Positions 46,812 through 55,585 of a stretch of 64,000 nucleotides of DNA are shown here, one piece after another (the stretch's first letter is position 1; every line of letters starts with the position of its first letter). Origin of the DNA: CAYVTM01 sp964454645 (lineage in GTDB: Bacteria; Bacteroidota; Bacteroidia; Sphingobacteriales; Sphingobacteriaceae); NCBI GenBank assembly GCA_964454645.1, contig CAYVTM010000002.1, positions 310,001-374,000 of the forward strand, given 5' to 3'. Below the pieces are notes generated by a model. The model saw nothing but the letters and a program-made list of their open reading frames with translations, ran no database searches and had not been told where the DNA came from. The translations under genes were made by a program, and so were the position numbers.

Positions 46812-48623
46812 ATGAAAAGAATTATCGTTTTCATTACAATCCTGGTTTTCAATTCCTACCTGTTTGCACAAAGCAATACCAAAGTTGCATTGGCAGAACA
46901 ATATTATGCAAATGCCGAATATGAAAAAGCGGTGGAATTGTACGAAGATCTTTTCCAGGCCAATTCCGAAAACAAACATTTCTATTCCCAATACATTGAA
47001 TGCCTTCTACAATTACAATCTTTCGATAAAGCCGAAAAGGTAATTAAAAGGCAAATTAAAAGATACCCGAAAGATTTACCCTTACGTGTAGGCCTTGGCT
47101 ACTTATACGCCTCTAAAGGAGATAAAGAAAAATCTCTCAAAGAGTATCAATCAGCGATCGACTTACTAAATACTGCCGATCAGGCATTGGTTGCTGACCT
47201 GAGTGATTCGTTCCATAAAATCGGGGAGCTTGATTACGTGATAAAAGTATACGAAAAAGCGCGTAAAATTTTTCGAAATCCCTTCTTATTTTCAAATGAA
47301 TTGACACGTATCTATAGTTTAAAAAACAATAAACAAGGAATTATTGACGAACAGTTGGGAATGTTGGATAGTGACCCTTACCTGCTTCAGGAGGTGCAAA
47401 ATAATTTACAGAATTATTTATCGGAAGATTCCGACCTCGGCTTACTCAAGACTAATTTACTGAAGCGCTCACAGAAAGATCCCGATAATTTAATTTACAC
47501 ACAACTGCTCATCTGGACTTTTGTTCAACAACGCGATTTCGAACCGGCATTAACACAAACCATTGCCTTGGATAAACGCCTGAAGGAAGACGGAGAAAAG
47601 ATAATCGGCTTTGCACAGTTCTGTAATTCTAACAAAGCTTATGATGCAGCAATTAAAGCTTATGACAATATTAAATTGCGCGGGAAGGAAAATCCACATT
47701 ATACTCAGGCCTCTTTAGGGCTTTTGGAATCGAAAAAACTCAAAATAACTTCATCCACTTATACTACTGAGGATTTGCTGACTTTAGAAGGGGATTATGT
47801 TTTATTTCTTCAGGATTTCGGAGAGAATGGAAAAACCGTCCATTCGATGCGCGAGCTGGCCGAACTGAAAAGCAATTATCTGAATAAAGCTGCCGAAGGA
47901 GCTGCAATCCTGGAGAAAATTATCGGTCAAAATTTAGGTAATGCAAGTGTTATCGGAAGAACAAAACTGGATTTGGGAGATACTTATTTAATTATGGGCG
48001 ATATATGGGAAGCCGCCTTATTGTATGGACAGGTAGATAAAGCCTTTCGGGATGAACCTTTGGGACAGATGGCGAAATTTAAAAATGCAAAACTTTCCTA
48101 CTATGCCGGTGAATTCGACTGGGCAAAAGCGCAGTTGGATGTATTAAAAGCATCGACTTCACAGTTGATTGCCAATGATGCCCTGAATTTAAGTCTAATT
48201 ATTGCCGACAATACAGGGTTGGATACAAGCACGCATGCGCTGGAAATGTATGCCCATGCCGATCTCCTGATACATCAGAATCAGTTTGAAGCGGCCACCA
48301 AAGTTTTAGACAGCATCAACCACTTATATACCGGGCATGCCTTAGCCGATGATCTGCTATGGGCAAAAGCCCAGATCGCCATCAAACAAAATAATTATAC
48401 ACAGGCTGTAGAACTGCTGAATGATATAAGCACTGCTTACTCTTACGATATTTGGGCGGATGATGCACTCTTTACTGCAGCTGAAATCTATGCCGGCAAA
48501 CTCGGCAACAAGCAGAAAGCGATGGAACTCTACGAAAAAATTATTGTTGACTATCCGGGCAGCTTATTTGTTGTGGAAGCCCGTAAACGATTCCGGGCAT
48601 TACGCGGGGATGTAATAAACTAA
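46812..48623 (+). CDS. Secreted tetratricopeptide repeat protein
   Basis: 603 residues with a signal peptide ending YLFAQ and TPR-type helical repeats throughout. The first set begins ALAEQYYANAEYEKAVELYEDLFQ and the last is KQKAMELYEKIIVDYPGSLFVVEARKRF. Such proteins act as scaffolds in the periplasm. No enzymatic domain is visible. It diverges from the S9 peptidase by 191 bases and is followed by DUF4286 after 34 bases, so it is separately promoted. Whether it belongs to type IX secretion or another assembly is not evident. Confidence 0.85.
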   Translation: MKRIIVFITILVFNSYLFAQSNTKVALAEQYYANAEYEKAVELYEDLFQANSENKHFYSQYIECLLQLQSFDKAEKVIKRQIKRYPKDLPLRVGLGYLYASKGDKEKSLKEYQSAIDLLNTADQALVADLSDSFHKIGELDYVIKVYEKARKIFRNPFLFSNELTRIYSLKNNKQGIIDEQLGMLDSDPYLLQEVQNNLQNYLSEDSDLGLLKTNLLKRSQKDPDNLIYTQLLIWTFVQQRDFEPALTQTIALDKRLKEDGEKIIGFAQFCNSNKAYDAAIKAYDNIKLRGKENPHYTQASLGLLESKKLKITSSTYTTEDLLTLEGDYVLFLQDFGENGKTVHSMRELAELKSNYLNKAAEGAAILEKIIGQNLGNASVIGRTKLDLGDTYLIMGDIWEAALLYGQVDKAFRDEPLGQMAKFKNAKLSYYAGEFDWAKAQLDVLKASTSQLIANDALNLSLIIADNTGLDTSTHALEMYAHADLLIHQNQFEAATKVLDSINHLYTGHALADDLLWAKAQIAIKQNNYTQAVELLNDISTAYSYDIWADDALFTAAEIYAGKLGNKQKAMELYEKIIVDYPGSLFVVEARKRFRALRGDVIN

Positions 48624-48624
48624 A

Positions 48625-48653
48625 TTGCAGATCCAATCTATTTTATAAATTTG
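48625..48653 (+). promoter_or_regulatory. Well-matched Bacteroidota promoter, possibly leaderless
   Basis: -33 TTG at 48625-48627 and -7 TAAATTTG at 48646-48653, with 18 bases between. The next gene's ATG is at 48658, so transcription would begin at or very near the start codon. Confidence 0.6.
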
Positions 48654-48657
48654 CAAC

Positions 48658-48957
48658 ATGATTTTATACAGTGTAACCGTAAATGTCCCGGAGGAAATTC
48701 ACGAAGAGTGGATAATCTGGATGAAAGAGAAACATGTCCCGGATGTAATGCTTAGCGGATGTTTTCTGGAAAATAAAATCCTTAAACTGAAAGAGCCTGC
48801 TCAGGATGGGCATACCTACTCTTTTCAATATTATGTAGAATCGGATGATAAACTTCAGGAATATTTTCTTAAACATGCGCCACGGTTACAGGCTGAACAT
48901 GCCAATCGTTACCTCAATAAATTTGTAGCTTTCCGCACGATACTCGAAATTATTTAA
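48658..48957 (+). CDS. DUF4286 family protein
   Basis: 99-residue cytoplasmic protein of the Bacteroidota family DUF4286. It starts MILYSVTVNV, has the mid-segment YSFQYYVESDDKLQEYFLKHAPRLQAEHANRY, and looks like a small alpha/beta ferredoxin-like fold. Function is unknown. It has a well-spaced promoter just upstream and is followed after 1 base by rfbC, so both are on one transcript. No signal peptide is present. Confidence 0.85.
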   Translation: MILYSVTVNVPEEIHEEWIIWMKEKHVPDVMLSGCFLENKILKLKEPAQDGHTYSFQYYVESDDKLQEYFLKHAPRLQAEHANRYLNKFVAFRTILEII

Positions 48958-48958
48958 T

Positions 48959-49501
48959 ATGCAGATTAACAAAACACCTATAGAAGGATTATTAATTATA
49001 GAACCCAAAGTGTGGCAAGATGAACGCGGATATTTTTTTGAGAGTTTTCGCAAAGATGTTATGATAAATGCAGGAATCCATCCCGATCTTATTCAGGATA
49101 ATCAATCCTTATCACAAAAAGGCACTATTCGTGGCTTGCATTTTCAAGCTCCTCCTTTTCAACAGGGGAAACTCGTACGGGTTATTAAAGGAAGTGTATT
49201 GGATGTAGCAGTTGATATTCGAAAAAATTCGAAAACCTACGGGAAAAATTTCAGTATTGAACTGAACGAAAGCAATAAGCTGCAATTTTGGATTCCTCCG
49301 GGCTTCGCTCATGGTTTTTCGACCCTGGAAGACAATACTATTTTTACCTATAAATGCAGCAACTATTACAACAAAGCTTCTGAAGGAGGAATTTTTTGGT
49401 CGGATCCGCAATTGGGTATAGACTGGAAGGTTGAAGAACCTATTATTTCGGAGAAAGACAAACAACTTCCCTTGTTCAGAGATTTTGTAAGCCCCTTTTA
49501 A
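48959..49501 (+). CDS. rfbC: dTDP-4-dehydrorhamnose 3,5-epimerase
   Basis: Epimerises dTDP-4-keto-6-deoxyglucose in dTDP-rhamnose synthesis. The 180-residue cupin shows all signatures: GYFFESFRKD, RGLHFQAPP (the catalytic His region), KLVRVIKGSVLDVAVDIRK, WIPPGFAHGFSTLEDNTIFTYKCSNYYNKASEGGIFWSDP, and a C-terminal LPLF. The other rml genes are not in the window, so rhamnose enzymes are dispersed. It starts one base after the DUF4286 stop and ends before a strong terminator. Confidence 0.96.
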   Translation: MQINKTPIEGLLIIEPKVWQDERGYFFESFRKDVMINAGIHPDLIQDNQSLSQKGTIRGLHFQAPPFQQGKLVRVIKGSVLDVAVDIRKNSKTYGKNFSIELNESNKLQFWIPPGFAHGFSTLEDNTIFTYKCSNYYNKASEGGIFWSDPQLGIDWKVEEPIISEKDKQLPLFRDFVSPF

Positions 49502-49550
49502 TAAAAGTTATATTTAAATACAGCATCATTTAAGCTTATATAAAACGCAC

Positions 49551-49588
49551 AAAAAAGGGTAAATCCAACGAGAGATTTACCCTTTTTT
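49551..49588. terminator. Bidirectional terminator between rfbC and the OmpA-family gene
   Basis: Perfect 15-bp stem AAAAAAGGGTAAATC (49551-49565) with its complement (49574-49588), 8-base loop, and A/T runs on both ends. It lies between two convergent genes. Confidence 0.9.
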
Positions 49589-49604
49589 ATGGATTTATAA
49601 TTTA

Positions 49605-50492
49605 TTACTCCTGTCCTTCATTCAGCAGTCGATATAACTCATCCAATTTAGGAGTCAGAATAATTTCGATGCGCCTGTTTTTACTTCTTGCTTCCACTGT
49701 ATTGAATTTATCTACCGGAAGGTATTCGCTTTTACCCGAAGCCGTAACACGTAATGGATCTAAGCCTTGTTCTTCTGTCAGAAAACGTACAACAGAAGTA
49801 GCTCTTAATACACTCAGGTCCCAGTTATCTTTGATTTGTCCGAGGTTCGCTACTTTCACATTATCGGTATGTCCTTCTACCAATACATTAATATCCGGCT
49901 GTGTTTTCAATACTTTTGCCAATTCTTCCAAAGCATCTTTCCCTTTCTCATCAATCACGATACTGCCTGTATTGAATAATAATTTATCGGTTAAGGAAAC
50001 ATATACTTTACCATCTTTAATCGTTACAGTCAGCCCGCTTTTATTAAAGCCCAAAAGCGCATTCGATAATTTTTCTTTCAAAGCATTCACGGCATCATCA
50101 CGACGTTTCATAATATCTTCCACTTCCTGTAAACGCTTTTCGCGAGCTGCAACATTAGCTTGTGCCGCTTCCAGGTCTTTCAATAGTTTTTTAATCTCAT
50201 CGGTACTGTTGGCACGTAATTGTTTGTAGTTATCGGAAAGATTATTATACTGCTCATTCAAGTCACTGATTTTTTTATTTAAGGAAACAATTTCCCCTCT
50301 CAACATTTTCAGCGTATCTCTTTGCAGATTAACTAAATTATTCAGGCTGTCTATATGCACATGAGCAATATTCAAATCGTTTTGTAAAGAATCTCTTTGA
50401 TGCTGCATCGCTAAGAATTGTTTCTTAGGCACAACGCAGGAAACGGAGACGATCGTCAATAAAATCGCAATTACTTTTAAGCTTGTTCTCAT
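49605..50492 (-). CDS. OmpA family lipoprotein with coiled coil
   Basis: 295 residues. The lipobox SVSC (Cys19) places it in the outer or inner membrane by lipid. A long heptad coiled coil (about 30-145) follows, then an OmpA/MotB-type peptidoglycan-binding domain (about 165-285) with VEGHTDNVKV and the Arg-rich end ARSKNRRIEIILTPK. The diaminopimelate-binding residues of the family are in place. This gives a tether between membrane and wall. It stands alone between a terminator and fumC, with a 143-base gap to the divergent fumC start. Confidence 0.9.
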   Translation of the reverse strand: MRTSLKVIAILLTIVSVSCVVPKKQFLAMQHQRDSLQNDLNIAHVHIDSLNNLVNLQRDTLKMLRGEIVSLNKKISDLNEQYNNLSDNYKQLRANSTDEIKKLLKDLEAAQANVAAREKRLQEVEDIMKRRDDAVNALKEKLSNALLGFNKSGLTVTIKDGKVYVSLTDKLLFNTGSIVIDEKGKDALEELAKVLKTQPDINVLVEGHTDNVKVANLGQIKDNWDLSVLRATSVVRFLTEEQGLDPLRVTASGKSEYLPVDKFNTVEARSKNRRIEIILTPKLDELYRLLNEGQE

Positions 50493-50603
50493 AATTCAAT
50501 AGTTTGAGTTGCAAAAATAGAATGCTTTCATTTATTTTTCTTTACTACTTATCCACAATTATGAAAAAACAGATAAAATATCAGCATTTCCAACACATTT
50601 GTT

Positions 50604-50611
50604 TAGATTTG
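50604..50611 (+). promoter_or_regulatory. Bacteroidota -7 element of fumC
   Basis: TAGATTTG (TAnnTTTG) 25 bases before the fumC ATG. The -33 region is not clear. Confidence 0.45.
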
Positions 50612-50635
50612 CACACAAAATAAAATATACATAAA

Positions 50636-52033
50636 ATGGATTTCCGCATAGAGAAAGACAGCCTGGGCGAGGTTCAAGTTCCTGCCAATAAATATTGGGC
50701 TGCACAAACACAACGTTCCTTACAAAATTTTAAAATCGGCGGGATTGCCGACAGAATGCCGATTGAAATTATCCGTGCTTTCGCCATTCTAAAAAAGGCT
50801 GCCGCATTAACCAATAAAGATCTGGGAGTATTATCTGCTGACAAAGCCGGGTTAATCGCAGAGGTATGTGATGAAATTTATGAAGGGAAACTGGACGAAG
50901 AATTTCCGTTGGTTATCTGGCAAACAGGTTCGGGGACTCAGAGCAATATGAATGTGAACGAGGTAGTAGCTAACCGGGGACATGTTCTTAAGGGAGGTAA
51001 GCTAAGCGATACCGAAAAGGTTTTACATCCAAACGATGATGTCAACAAATCGCAATCATCCAACGATACTTATCCTACAGCGATGCATATTGCTGCCTAC
51101 AAACAGGTAGTTGAAATAACCATTCCGGGGATTGAGATGTTGCGAGATACCCTTGCAGGTAAAGCTGCAGATTTTAAAGACATCGTAAAAATCGGCCGTA
51201 CACATTTGATGGATGCAACCCCCTTAACGTTGGGTCAGGAATTTTCGGGCTATGCACAACAATTAACAAACAGCATTCGTGCAATAAAAAACGCCTTGGA
51301 AGTTGTGCGTGAATTAGCCTTAGGCGGAACTGCGGTAGGTACCGGACTGAATACCCCTAAAGGATATGCTGAAAAAGTAGCCGACAAAATTGCAGAAATA
51401 AGTGGTTATCCTTTTATTACCGCACCCAATAAATTTGAGTCCTTAGCCGCTCACGACGCGATGGTAGAATTATCAGGCGCATTAAAAAGAACAGCAGTAT
51501 CGTTGATGAAGATTGCTAATGATGTTCGCCTGTTGAGCTCGGGACCACGTTGCGGAATCGGAGAAATTATTATTCCCGATAATGAACCCGGATCATCCAT
51601 TATGCCCGGAAAAGTAAATCCTACACAACCCGAAGCCTTAACAATGGTTTGCGCACAGGTAATGGGAAATGATGTTGCCGTTTCTATCGGTGGCTCCAAC
51701 GGTCATTTTGAACTAAATGTTTTCAAACCTTTAATCGCGGCGAATGTGCTTCATTCGGCAAGATTAATCGGAGATGCCTGTGTTTCCTTTACGAATAATT
51801 GCGCTACAGGCATTCAACCCAATATGACCGATATCAAGAAAAACCTTGACAATTCATTGATGCTGGTCACCGCATTAAATACGCATATCGGTTACGATAA
51901 CGCTGCTAAAATTGCCAAGAAAGCACATAAAGAAAATAAAACACTTAAAGAAGCCGCTATTGAATTAGGTTTGCTCACAAACGAGCAATTCGATTCCTGG
52001 GTAAAACCGGAGAATATGGTGGGGAATCTTTAA
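50636..52033 (+). CDS. fumC: Fumarate hydratase, class II
   Basis: Interconverts fumarate and malate in the citric acid cycle, oxygen-stable and iron-free. The 465 residues contain the three superfamily blocks: GSGTQSNMNVNEV, SSNDTYPTAMH and the signature GSSIMPGKVNPTQPE (Ser320-Ser321). The length and the TRTHLMDATPLTLGQE-type segment (here GRTHLMDATPLTLGQ) fit class II fumarase rather than aspartase, which differs in the substrate loop. It has its own promoter and terminator and is monocistronic. Confidence 0.97.
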   Translation: MDFRIEKDSLGEVQVPANKYWAAQTQRSLQNFKIGGIADRMPIEIIRAFAILKKAAALTNKDLGVLSADKAGLIAEVCDEIYEGKLDEEFPLVIWQTGSGTQSNMNVNEVVANRGHVLKGGKLSDTEKVLHPNDDVNKSQSSNDTYPTAMHIAAYKQVVEITIPGIEMLRDTLAGKAADFKDIVKIGRTHLMDATPLTLGQEFSGYAQQLTNSIRAIKNALEVVRELALGGTAVGTGLNTPKGYAEKVADKIAEISGYPFITAPNKFESLAAHDAMVELSGALKRTAVSLMKIANDVRLLSSGPRCGIGEIIIPDNEPGSSIMPGKVNPTQPEALTMVCAQVMGNDVAVSIGGSNGHFELNVFKPLIAANVLHSARLIGDACVSFTNNCATGIQPNMTDIKKNLDNSLMLVTALNTHIGYDNAAKIAKKAHKENKTLKEAAIELGLLTNEQFDSWVKPENMVGNL

Positions 52034-52040
52034 ATTTATG

Positions 52041-52076
52041 AAAACAGCATAAGTAACTTTATGCTTATGCTGTTTT
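52041..52076 (+). terminator. fumC terminator
   Basis: Perfect 13-bp stem AAAACAGCATAAG/CTTATGCTGTTTT with a 10-base loop and a T-run directly after the fumC stop. Confidence 0.9.
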
Positions 52077-52143
52077 TTTATTCTTGGAACTTTTTTTATA
52101 TTGATACGTAAACTGCCAGTACGCAATATTTGTATCAATCATA

Positions 52144-52890
52144 ATGAACTATTACGGACTCATCGGCTTTCCTCTCGATCACTCCTTTTCAAAAACTTAT
52201 TTTGAGAACAAATTTCGAACGGAAAATATTCGCGATACCGAATACCATGTTTATCCACTGGAAGATATTCAGGGTTTAAAAAAAATACTTGTCGGCCATC
52301 CGGAACTCAGGGGTTTAAACGTTACCCGTCCACATAAGATTTCGGTGATGTCACATATTGACGAGATTGACGAAAACGCTTCAATGGTAGGGGCTGTAAA
52401 CACCCTGAAGATATATCCGAACGGTAGAATAAAAGGTTTTAATACAGATGTATGGGGTTTTGGAAAAACGATACTCCCCCTTATCAATCAAGGAAAACCC
52501 AAGGTTCTGATACTTGGCAGCGGCGGCGTTTCGATGGCTGTACGTTTTGTTCTTACCAAACTGGGAATAGAATATACACTTGTATCGCGGATAGCTTCAC
52601 AAAATGGAGAACTAGTGTACAATGACCTTACAAAAGAACATATTGAGAAACATCAGGTCATTATTAATTGTACTCCATTAGGATCTTACCCGCATATAAA
52701 AACTTTTCCCGCAATTCCGTATCATTTTCTCGGACCCGAACACATATTGTACGATATGGTTTACAATCCCGAACTAACCGAATTCCTAAGACTCGGACAA
52801 GAACATAATTGTCAAACCAAGAATGGCTACGAAATGTTACTTGAACAGGCAGAGGAAAGTTGGAGGATTTGGAACGATGATACACAATAA
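52144..52890 (+). CDS. aroE: Shikimate dehydrogenase
   Basis: Reduces 3-dehydroshikimate with NADPH in aromatic amino acid synthesis. The 248-residue protein has the substrate site LDHSFSKTYFE, the catalytic Lys65 in NVTRPHK, the catalytic Asp in FNTDVWGF, the nucleotide-binding GSGGVSMAV and the C-terminal NGYEMLLEQAEESW. It is slightly short but complete. A small lipoprotein gene follows after 55 bases. A longer upstream reading frame for that neighbour overlaps this gene and was not used. Confidence 0.95.
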   Translation: MNYYGLIGFPLDHSFSKTYFENKFRTENIRDTEYHVYPLEDIQGLKKILVGHPELRGLNVTRPHKISVMSHIDEIDENASMVGAVNTLKIYPNGRIKGFNTDVWGFGKTILPLINQGKPKVLILGSGGVSMAVRFVLTKLGIEYTLVSRIASQNGELVYNDLTKEHIEKHQVIINCTPLGSYPHIKTFPAIPYHFLGPEHILYDMVYNPELTEFLRLGQEHNCQTKNGYEMLLEQAEESWRIWNDDTQ

Positions 52891-52945
52891 CACTCCTTCA
52901 GTATTATTCGTTATAGTAAAATATGATTTGAATATTACATTTAAA

Positions 52946-53572
52946 ATGAAAAACATTTTTTTTTCTTTAATTATTTTATCAGGCTTATTATTTACCGCAT
53001 GTGAAGAAGAAGGAAATGCACTCATCGATTTTTCACTAAGAGCAAGTAATGTAGAGGACCAGCGCTTCCGTTTCGACTCGGCTTATATCAATCCGGTTAA
53101 GATTGCACTAAAAGGAAACAAGAAAAACGAATCGAAATTATTTTCAGCAGAGGGGGTAAAGAAAATAAATCTTTTTTCGCAATCTGTTTTCGGCTCAGCA
53201 GCCGTTATAGAAGGCGATTATACCGAAGTAAAAGCGATTATCAGTATAGATAAGAGCATACAAGATGTCACCTTCTTCATACATGGCAACTACACTAATT
53301 CTTTAGGCGAAAGCAAAGCGGTAGAAGTATATCTGGACGAAACTATCGATATCATTACCGCGCACAAAGAATTTTCAATTGACCGTAATCAGCACAGGAT
53401 TGCAAAAATATCCATCGACTTAAGTAAGCTGTTCAGCGAAATATCGAATGCTGATATGGATAATGCGGTGGTCAGCGGAAATAAAATATATATCGCCCGC
53501 GACCCTAATGAACATTTATATCTGAAGCTTTTAAATAAATTAAATGAAGCTTCCTTGTTGGAATTTCAATAA
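52946..53572 (+). CDS. Unknown beta-rich lipoprotein
   Basis: 208 residues with a lipoprotein signal (MKNIFFSLIILSGLLFTAC, Cys19). I chose this ATG because an in-frame start at 52823 would overlap aroE and bury the signal peptide inside the protein. The mature part is beta-rich with a charged C-terminus. The tail NEHLYLKLLNKLNEASLLEFQ may be helical. Its layout resembles DUF4382-type lipoproteins, but I could not confirm that. It is followed by a strong terminator and has no functional partner in view. Confidence 0.7.
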   Translation: MKNIFFSLIILSGLLFTACEEEGNALIDFSLRASNVEDQRFRFDSAYINPVKIALKGNKKNESKLFSAEGVKKINLFSQSVFGSAAVIEGDYTEVKAIISIDKSIQDVTFFIHGNYTNSLGESKAVEVYLDETIDIITAHKEFSIDRNQHRIAKISIDLSKLFSEISNADMDNAVVSGNKIYIARDPNEHLYLKLLNKLNEASLLEFQ

Positions 53573-53607
53573 AAAAATCCGGTTGTTTATTGCAACCGGA
53601 TTTTTTT
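53571..53607. terminator. Strong bidirectional terminator
   Basis: Perfect 15-bp stem AAAAAAATCCGGTTG with its complement at 53593-53607, 7-base loop and T-run. It overlaps the lipoprotein stop codon and also serves the convergent sod gene. Confidence 0.92.
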
Positions 53608-53628
53608 ATGCTTTCAGAATGAAAATAA

Positions 53629-54237
53629 TTATTTTGCTTTTGCATAACGTTCAGCAACAGCATCCCAATTAATTACATTGAAGAATGCCCCCATATAGTC
53701 AGGACGGCGGTTTTGGTATTTTAAATAATAAGCATGTTCCCAAACGTCCATACCTAAAACCGGAATACCTTTTACTTCCGCTATATCCATTAAAGGGTTA
53801 TCCTGATTCGGAGTAGAAGTAACCGCCAGTTTTTTATCCTCACCAACAATCAACCAGGCCCAGCCCGAGCCAAAACGAGTTCCGCCGGCAGCGGTAAATT
53901 TGGTTTTAAATTCTTCGAAAGATCCGAAGGCAGCATCAATTGCTGCAGCCAGTTCTCCACCCGGAAGTCCGCCGCCATTCGGCGACATTATCGACCAAAA
54001 CAAACTGTGATTATAATGTCCGCCACCATTGTTGCGTACGGCCATTGAATGTTTTGAGACCGACTTACAGATATCTTCGATACTCATTTTCTCCAACTCG
54101 GTACCTGCAACAGCAGTGTTCAAATTTGTAACGTACGCATTATGATGTTTACCATGATGGATTTCCATCGTCATTTTGTCAATATGCGGTTCTAGCGCAT
54201 CTATAGCATAGGGTAATGCCGGTAATGTAAAGGCCAT
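53629..54237 (-). CDS. Superoxide dismutase, Mn-type signature
   Basis: Converts superoxide to peroxide and oxygen in the cytoplasm. The 202-residue protein has metal ligands His27 (EIHHGKHHNAYV), the His in GGGHYNHSLFW, and Asp/His in DVWEHAYY. Residues that separate Mn- from Fe-enzymes, GGHYNH and TPNQDNPLM (Gln in the second shell), match the Mn type, although some Bacteroidota enzymes use either metal. It is monocistronic, with a TATATTTG element about 38 bases upstream on the minus strand (54275-54282). Confidence 0.95.
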   Translation of the reverse strand: MAFTLPALPYAIDALEPHIDKMTMEIHHGKHHNAYVTNLNTAVAGTELEKMSIEDICKSVSKHSMAVRNNGGGHYNHSLFWSIMSPNGGGLPGGELAAAIDAAFGSFEEFKTKFTAAGGTRFGSGWAWLIVGEDKKLAVTSTPNQDNPLMDIAEVKGIPVLGMDVWEHAYYLKYQNRRPDYMGAFFNVINWDAVAERYAKAK

Positions 54238-54310
54238 ATCTATAATTTTTAGTTAAACAATCTTTATAATATGACAAATATATAAATTAATAGTTTTGAT
54301 CACGGTTAAA

Positions 54311-54757
54311 TTAACTACGTCTCGCTTGAAAAAAAACCTGCATCAACGTTTTGCATTCTTCTTCCATTACACCCTGTATCAATTCTGTTTTCGGATGTAA
54401 CATCGCATTGCTGAATACATGATAACCGCGTTTTTCGTCTTTAGTGCCAAAAACAAGTGTCCCGAACCTTGCCCAATAAATGGCTCCGGCACACATGGCA
54501 CAAGGCTCTACTGTTACGTACAATTTACAATCGTTCAGGAATTTAGATCCCAAATAGTTCGCGGCGGCAGTAATTGCCTGCATTTCGGCATGTGCGGTAA
54601 CGTCTGTAAGGCGTTCCGTAAGATTATGTGCACGGGCTATGATCTTATTCCCCGAAACGACAATTGCTCCAATCGGAACTTCTTCAGCTTCGAATGCCAA
54701 CTGCGCTTCTTTCAGCGCTTCTTTCATAAAATACTCGTGTGAATATAAATCCTGCAT
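54311..54757 (-). CDS. tadA: tRNA adenosine deaminase (TadA)
   Basis: Zinc deaminase that makes inosine at the wobble position of tRNA-Arg. The 148-residue protein has VPIGAIVV, the zinc/catalytic motif His56-Ala-Glu58 (TAHAEM) and Cys86/Cys89 in PCAMCAGA. The pattern RFGTLVFGTKDEKRG is typical of TadA. A guanine deaminase (GuaD) is a less likely alternative because of the VPIGAIVV start. It has no operon partner: sod is 73 bases downstream on the same strand and has its own promoter-like element. Confidence 0.9.
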   Translation of the reverse strand: MQDLYSHEYFMKEALKEAQLAFEAEEVPIGAIVVSGNKIIARAHNLTERLTDVTAHAEMQAITAAANYLGSKFLNDCKLYVTVEPCAMCAGAIYWARFGTLVFGTKDEKRGYHVFSNAMLHPKTELIQGVMEEECKTLMQVFFQARRS

Positions 54758-54996
54758 AATGATGCTTTAAATCTTTACAAAGAAAGTAAAATACCCCGAT
54801 AACTACAGTCGCTCATAGCCAATCAACAATAATAGATTATATGGTTTTAACCTACTGAGTATTTATCACATAAATGACATAAATCAGATAAAAATTTCTA
54901 AATTCCGGGCAAACATCCTTATATTTACATTGTTTTATTATCATAGTCGGGGCAGATTTCCCCTGACATTCACACTATTTTTAACCAATTAAAAAA

Positions 54997-55503
54997 ATGA
55001 AAAAACTATCCGTTCTTCTCTTGTCGATGTTCGTGCTTGCAGCATGTTCATCCGATCCTAAAACTACTGATTCCGGTTCAACGGCTGCTGCTTCTGAAAG
55101 TGCAGAAAGCACTGCCGAATTGCCTGTACAAGAACTAACAATTGTAGCAAGCGGCAATACAATGGATGTTATTAAGTACAACATTACGGAAATTCGTGCC
55201 GCGGCGGGTCAAACCTTAAAGATTACGCTTAAAAACGAATCTACAGACGAAGCCATGCATCATAATATCGTCTTCATTAAAGAAGGAACAAACGAAACTG
55301 TTGGTATTGCAGGATTACAAGCCGGCCCTGATAATGATTACATCCCATCTTCTGACGATGTAATTGCAGGTTCTAAAATGCTTGCTCCGGGTGAATCTAC
55401 TGTATTTGAATTCACGGCTCCCTCTACTCCGGGTAACTACGAATATGTATGCACCTATCCGGGGCACTTCACTTTGATGAGAGGTGTATTCATTGTCGAG
55501 TAA
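54997..55503 (+). CDS. Azurin/auracyanin-like blue-copper lipoprotein
   Basis: 168 residues. Lipobox LAAC (Cys17), a low-complexity Ser/Ala/Thr linker, then a plastocyanin/azurin domain from about 45. The type-1 copper ligands are all visible: a His in the N-terminal loop (His88 or His89, HHN), Cys152, His157 and Met161 in CTYPGHFTLM. It should carry electrons in the periplasm to or from a respiratory enzyme. It has its own terminator. No oxidase or reductase gene is nearby, so the partner is unknown. Confidence 0.92.
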   Translation: MKKLSVLLLSMFVLAACSSDPKTTDSGSTAAASESAESTAELPVQELTIVASGNTMDVIKYNITEIRAAAGQTLKITLKNESTDEAMHHNIVFIKEGTNETVGIAGLQAGPDNDYIPSSDDVIAGSKMLAPGESTVFEFTAPSTPGNYEYVCTYPGHFTLMRGVFIVE

Positions 55504-55524
55504 ATATTTTATGGTTTTATTAAT

Positions 55525-55563
55525 AACAAGAAAGCCGGGTTCATTGAATCCGGCTTTCTTGTT
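55525..55563. terminator. Terminator of the azurin-like gene
   Basis: Perfect 14-bp stem AACAAGAAAGCCGG (55525-55538) with its complement (55550-55563) and an 11-base loop. It is A/T-flanked and lies between convergent genes. Confidence 0.9.
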
Positions 55564-55585
55564 TTAGTATATTTATGCTGTCTGA

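Noticed and set aside
52823..52945. Longer N-terminus for the lipoprotein after aroE
   Set aside because: It overlaps aroE in another frame and would place the lipoprotein signal 41 residues inside the protein.
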